A stretch of 64,000 nucleotides of DNA from Roseivirga spongicola (GTDB taxonomy: Bacteria > Bacteroidota > Bacteroidia > Cytophagales > Cyclobacteriaceae): assembly GCF_001592965.1 (NCBI RefSeq), contig NZ_LRPC01000001.1, positions 558,001 through 622,000 of the forward strand, read 5' to 3'. The translations under genes and the position numbers were made by a program. Positions 61,117 through 64,000 of the stretch are shown here, piece after piece (the first letter of the stretch is position 1; every line of letters begins with the position of its first letter). A model generated the notes under the pieces. It was not told where the DNA came from. It saw nothing but the letters and a program-made list of their open reading frames with translations, and ran no database searches.

Positions 61117-61152
61117 AAACCAGTTTGAAAACAATATGTAAATGACTGGTTT
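61117..61152 (-). promoter_or_regulatory. Operator-like inverted repeat upstream of the barrel/coiled-coil module
   Basis: AAACCAGT (61117-61124) and ACTGGTTT (61145-61152) are perfect 8-bp inverted repeats separated by 20 bp, 44-79 bp before the ATG of the 189-residue barrel gene. This is a plausible binding site for a dimeric regulator; no TAnnTTTG or standard -24/-12 box was found. Confidence 0.4.
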
Positions 61153-61177
61153 TCAGAAGAATAAATTCTTGAAAACC

Positions 61178-61209
61178 AAAAAAGCCTCTTTTTTTGAGAG
61201 GCTTTTTTT
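61178..61209. terminator. Bidirectional terminator after the NtrC-type regulator gene
   Basis: AAAAAAGCCTCT (61178-61189) and AGAGGCTTTTTTT (61197-61209) form a stem with A-run before and T-run after, functional on either strand. It isolates the regulator gene from the downstream barrel module. Confidence 0.85.
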
Positions 61210-61234
61210 CAGATTGATAAGGTTTTTTACCGTT

Positions 61235-62581
61235 CTACATCTCCTTGAGCATTCGATATATAGTGGATTGTCCTATGTCTAGCTTTTGGGCTACCAGCTT
61301 AATGTCATCGTCATACGTTTTAAGATAATGCTTTACAATGCGCTGGTTATATTCCTTCAAAGTCATCTCTTCTCCAGAGAATTCGGCCACAATGTCTTTA
61401 GTACCAAAGGATATGTCATTGTCAGTGATAGTATCGCCTTCGCTCATCACTACAGCTAGTTCTACCACCGATTTTAGCTCTCTAATATTTCCAGGATAGC
61501 CGTAACCCATGAGCTTTTTACTAGCCTCTGAGCTGAGTTTTTTCGCAGGCATGCCATTCTCCTTACAGAATGAGCTTATAAAGTGCTTAGCTAGAAGTAA
61601 AATATCTTTGCCGCGCTCCCTCAGTGGCGGAAGCTCAATAGTAAGACCAAAGAGACGGAAGTAAAGGTCTTCTCTGAAGTTTCCTTCTTTTACCTCACTT
61701 AAAAGGTCTCGGTGAGTAGCGGCAACAATTCTACAATCTATCTTTATGTTCTCTTTTCCACCTACTCTTACTATTTCTTTCTCTTGAAGCGCACGGAGTA
61801 TTTTGGCCTGAAGCGTCTTATCCATTTCTCCCATTTCATCTAAGAATAGGGTTCCGCCTTTGGCTTGTTCAAACTTACCAATGTGCCGACTGGCAGCTCC
61901 TGTAAAGGCTCCTTTCTCATGACCAAAAAGTTCGCTTTCTGCTAACTCCTTGGGTATGGCACTCATATTTACGGCCACAAAAGCATTGTCCTTTCTATTG
62001 GAGTTATAATGAATAGCCTTGGCCACCACTTCTTTACCAGTACCCGTTTCTCCGTTAATTATAACGGATATATTGGTGGTAGTGGCTTTCTTGATTAGGT
62101 GGAAGACTCGCTTTAACGGCTCACTTTGTCCTATTATGGAGTTTTGAAAGTCGTACTTTTCCTGAACCTCTGTCTGAAGCTCCTCAATTCTATCTTCTAG
62201 ATCAGATCGCTCACGAATGTGTCTAATTACATTGTGTAGGCGCTCTTTGATGTCTTTGGTTTTAGTAATGTAATCGAAAGCACCAATTTTAAGCAGGTTT
62301 ACTGCTGTTTCAATTTCGCTTTGGTCGCTAATTACAATTACCTTGGTATTAGGCGAAACACTCAATACTTTCTTGAGTAATTCTTCGCCATTGGTGTCAG
62401 GCAAGCGATAATCTAAAGTAAGCACCTGAGGCTTTTCTTTCTTAATGCCCTCTAACAACGAAGCCCCGTCTTCAAAGGCCTTAACATTGAAATCGGGGTT
62501 CAGCTCTAGGGTATATACTAAAAGTTTTCTATACCAATCGTCATCATCGACAACGAATATGGTGTAAGAATTACTGGTCAT
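61235..62581 (-). CDS. Sigma-54-dependent response regulator (NtrC family)
   Basis: A 448-residue regulator with three domains. The receiver (VVDDDDWYRKLLVYTLEL, LTLDYRLPDTNG with the phospho-acceptor Asp) spans about residues 1-120. The AAA+ domain (145-380) has Walker A INGETGTGKEVVAK, the sigma-54 contact loop GAFTGA and Walker B GTLFLDEMGEM. The C-terminal Fis-type helix-turn-helix ends KLVAQKLDIGQSTIYRML. It is 34 bp after the histidine kinase gene in the same direction, so the two form a likely phosphorelay pair. Targets are unknown; the barrel/coiled-coil module downstream is a candidate by position. Confidence 0.93.
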   Translation of the reverse strand: MTSNSYTIFVVDDDDWYRKLLVYTLELNPDFNVKAFEDGASLLEGIKKEKPQVLTLDYRLPDTNGEELLKKVLSVSPNTKVIVISDQSEIETAVNLLKIGAFDYITKTKDIKERLHNVIRHIRERSDLEDRIEELQTEVQEKYDFQNSIIGQSEPLKRVFHLIKKATTTNISVIINGETGTGKEVVAKAIHYNSNRKDNAFVAVNMSAIPKELAESELFGHEKGAFTGAASRHIGKFEQAKGGTLFLDEMGEMDKTLQAKILRALQEKEIVRVGGKENIKIDCRIVAATHRDLLSEVKEGNFREDLYFRLFGLTIELPPLRERGKDILLLAKHFISSFCKENGMPAKKLSSEASKKLMGYGYPGNIRELKSVVELAVVMSEGDTITDNDISFGTKDIVAEFSGEEMTLKEYNQRIVKHYLKTYDDDIKLVAQKLDIGQSTIYRMLKEM

Positions 62582-62615
62582 GTTCGTGAAAAATTAAAGG
62601 TTCTACAGTGGTCAA

Positions 62616-64000
62616 TTATACCTTAGAGTCTAGGTCATCTTTTATTAAGGAGTAGATTTCTTCTACTTTATTTATTTGCCTGTCAATATCTTCAAAAGAA
62701 GATTTTTCGGCCATAGATTGAAGCTTCTCTATAGCTTCTACCAATACGTATGCGCTTAGGTGCCTAGCAGGAGGAAGCATTTTATGTGCCTCTTCTCTAA
62801 TGCCAGTTCTAATTTCTAAATCGGTTGCCTTCCGTAAGTTCTTAAGGCTTTTTGTAGCACTCGTTTTAAACGTACTCACCATTTCATTTACAAAATCTTG
62901 GTCTCCTATAGATTTCAAAGTGTTTAAATCATATAGGTTTTCAGCATTTACCTTTTTTGATTTGTTGCCGTTGAGAATAGACTTATCTCTTCCTTCTGGA
63001 TTGGTCAATGTTTCAATTACTTCTAAGAATTCTTGCTCATCGAATGGCTTTCTCATTATGTGGTTGAATCCAGATGTCTTACTCAGCTCTCTTTCATAGT
63101 TAGAAATAGTTGCGGTAAGTGCCATCATAGGACTCTTCTTGTTGACGGAACCATTGTTTCTGATTTTCTCTACAATTTCAAATCCACTGTAGCCCGGCAT
63201 TTTTACATCGAGAATTGCAATATCGAACTTCTCATTCTTTAGTGCCTCAAGTGCTTGAGTACCATCATTAGCACTTATAAGCTCTACTTCATGGTGTTTG
63301 AAAACTGCTTCTAAAAGCTTTAGGTTGAAAGGCTCGTCATCTGCAATAAGGATTTTCAAGTCCGATAGTTTAATTTCCTCCTCAGGCTTATTGTTATCTA
63401 CCGTCTTGTCTAGCTTACCAATTTGATATGGGATGTAAAGGGAAATTTCCGTACCCACACCTTCTTCACTTTCCATTTCTATGGTTCCTTTGTGCAGGTT
63501 AGTCAGCATATTGGTAATGGCTAAACCTAAGCCAGTACCTTGTCGTTGGTCAGAAGAGTTAGCCTGTTCAAACTCTTCAAAAATCTTCTTTTGCTTCTCT
63601 TTAGCTATTCCTAGACCCGTATCTTTTACTGCTAGTCTGAGCGTAACGTCTTTGCCAGATTTTTCGTGAATCGATGCACTCAGTGTAATAGAGCCTTCAT
63701 CTGTATATTTTATGGCATTAGAGACAAGATTAGTCATCATTTGACGTAGCCTGTGCGGATCTCCATTTACATACTTAGGCACAGACTCAAACTCGGTTTT
63801 TAACTTAATGCCTTTAGCAGAAGCTTTATCTTCAAATATTCTTATCACCTCAAAAAGTGTAGACTTAACATCAAAGATTTCTTTCTCTAAAGTAACCTTA
63901 TTGGCCTGAAGCTTAGATAGGTCCAGAATGTCGTTGAGTAAATGAATTAAGTGGTCAGAAGAATTCTTAACCACCTCTAGTTGATCTTTTTGCTCTGGAG
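62616..64000 (-). CDS. Hybrid histidine kinase (C-terminal part, cut by window edge)
   Basis: The frame stays open to the window edge, so 5' sequence is missing, including the H-box with its phosphorylated His. Visible are the end of the dimerisation domain (LEVVKNSSDHLIHLLNDILD), the HATPase domain with N-box QMMTNLVSNAIKYTDEG and G-boxes DTGLGIAKEKQKK and RQGTGLGLAI, a receiver (KILIADDEPFNLKLLEAVF, FDIAILDVKMPGYSGFEIVE) and a C-terminal HPt domain with EEAHKMLPPARH as candidate phospho-His. It is a complete multistep phosphorelay chassis, and the NtrC-type gene follows by 34 bp. Sensor domain not seen. Confidence 0.92.
   Translation of the reverse strand, partial: PEQKDQLEVVKNSSDHLIHLLNDILDLSKLQANKVTLEKEIFDVKSTLFEVIRIFEDKASAKGIKLKTEFESVPKYVNGDPHRLRQMMTNLVSNAIKYTDEGSITLSASIHEKSGKDVTLRLAVKDTGLGIAKEKQKKIFEEFEQANSSDQRQGTGLGLAITNMLTNLHKGTIEMESEEGVGTEISLYIPYQIGKLDKTVDNNKPEEEIKLSDLKILIADDEPFNLKLLEAVFKHHEVELISANDGTQALEALKNEKFDIAILDVKMPGYSGFEIVEKIRNNGSVNKKSPMMALTATISNYERELSKTSGFNHIMRKPFDEQEFLEVIETLTNPEGRDKSILNGNKSKKVNAENLYDLNTLKSIGDQDFVNEMVSTFKTSATKSLKNLRKATDLEIRTGIREEAHKMLPPARHLSAYVLVEAIEKLQSMAEKSSFEDIDRQINKVEEIYSLIKDDLDSKV

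Noticed and set aside
61074-61180. Sigma-54 (-24/-12) promoter upstream of the barrel gene
   Set aside because: A TTGGC...GC pair is present on minus, but the GG-to-GC spacing is 8 rather than 10 bases, so I do not call it.
1-64000. CRISPR arrays, rRNA genes, prophage or transposase genes
   Set aside because: No regularly spaced direct repeats, no rRNA-like segments and no integrase, transposase or phage structural motifs were seen.

Overview
The window looks like chromosomal core sequence from a gliding-lineage Bacteroidetes, most likely a Cytophagales member of the Roseivirga/Fulvivirga kind. The genus is an inference. The reasons are the gliding lipoprotein genes gldB, gldD and gldE, a DUF5916 protein with a CBM9-like N-terminus, a DUF5723 protein, a 29-residue Lys/Arg-rich protein typical of the phylum, promoters of the Bacteroidetes type (TTTG-N19-TAnnTTTG), weak Shine-Dalgarno sequences and many lipoproteins with SC/GC/AC lipoboxes. 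There is one tRNA gene and no rRNA, CRISPR array, transposase gene or prophage.

Layout. 1-9.5 kb (minus): a long run holding pgi, manA, a 62-residue protein, lipB, a GH113-like glycosidase and a small conserved protein. A 278-bp hairpin-rich gap follows, then a PolB-type exonuclease, rnr, a polyprenyl synthase and the 5' end of a rhomboid protease gene. 9.5-13.5 kb: yraN, a MORN-like lipoprotein, tRNA-Ala(GGC) with an odd leader, an NlpC/P60 lipoprotein, and a plus-strand run of a CAP-domain protein with two tandem secreted paralogues. 13.5-17.2 kb (minus): pdhA, a TPR membrane protein, ribH, lysC. 17.3-21.5 kb (plus): recF, DinB-like, DUF5916. 21.5-28.9 kb: recG, gldD, gldE, ssb and mutY on minus, then HU, a TPR protein, the 29-residue protein and rng on plus. 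30.7-35.5 kb: an outer-membrane barrel, gldB, a GT4 glycosyltransferase, nth, and a sigma factor with a small acidic partner. 35.8-44.2 kb: uvrA, a threonine-dehydratase-like enzyme, polA, an S41 peptidase with a long leader. 44.7-55.2 kb: DUF5723, a three-gene unit with a DinB-like enzyme, an anchored amidase, coaX, M28 and M14 peptidases, an MBL-fold protein. 55.4-57.6 kb: a membrane protein, a SpoU/TrmH methylase and an AAA/DUF4143 ATPase. 57.8-64 kb: a duplicated [outer-membrane barrel + coiled-coil protein] module next to an NtrC-type sigma-54 regulator and a hybrid histidine kinase cut by the window edge.

Most genes are ordinary housekeeping functions: DNA repair (recF, recG, mutY, nth, uvrA, polA, ssb), RNA decay (rnr, rng), cofactors (lipB, ribH, coaX), central carbon metabolism (pgi, manA, pdhA), plus envelope proteins and gliding. 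I found no clear new defence or mobile system. The points most worth a second look are the duplicated barrel/coiled-coil module beside the sigma-54 two-component genes, the tRNA-Ala leader carrying a broken copy of the tRNA 5' half, the hairpin-rich gap at 4.1-4.35 kb, two related palindromic (MITE-like) intergenic elements, and a concentration of non-ATG starts in the gldD-rng region.
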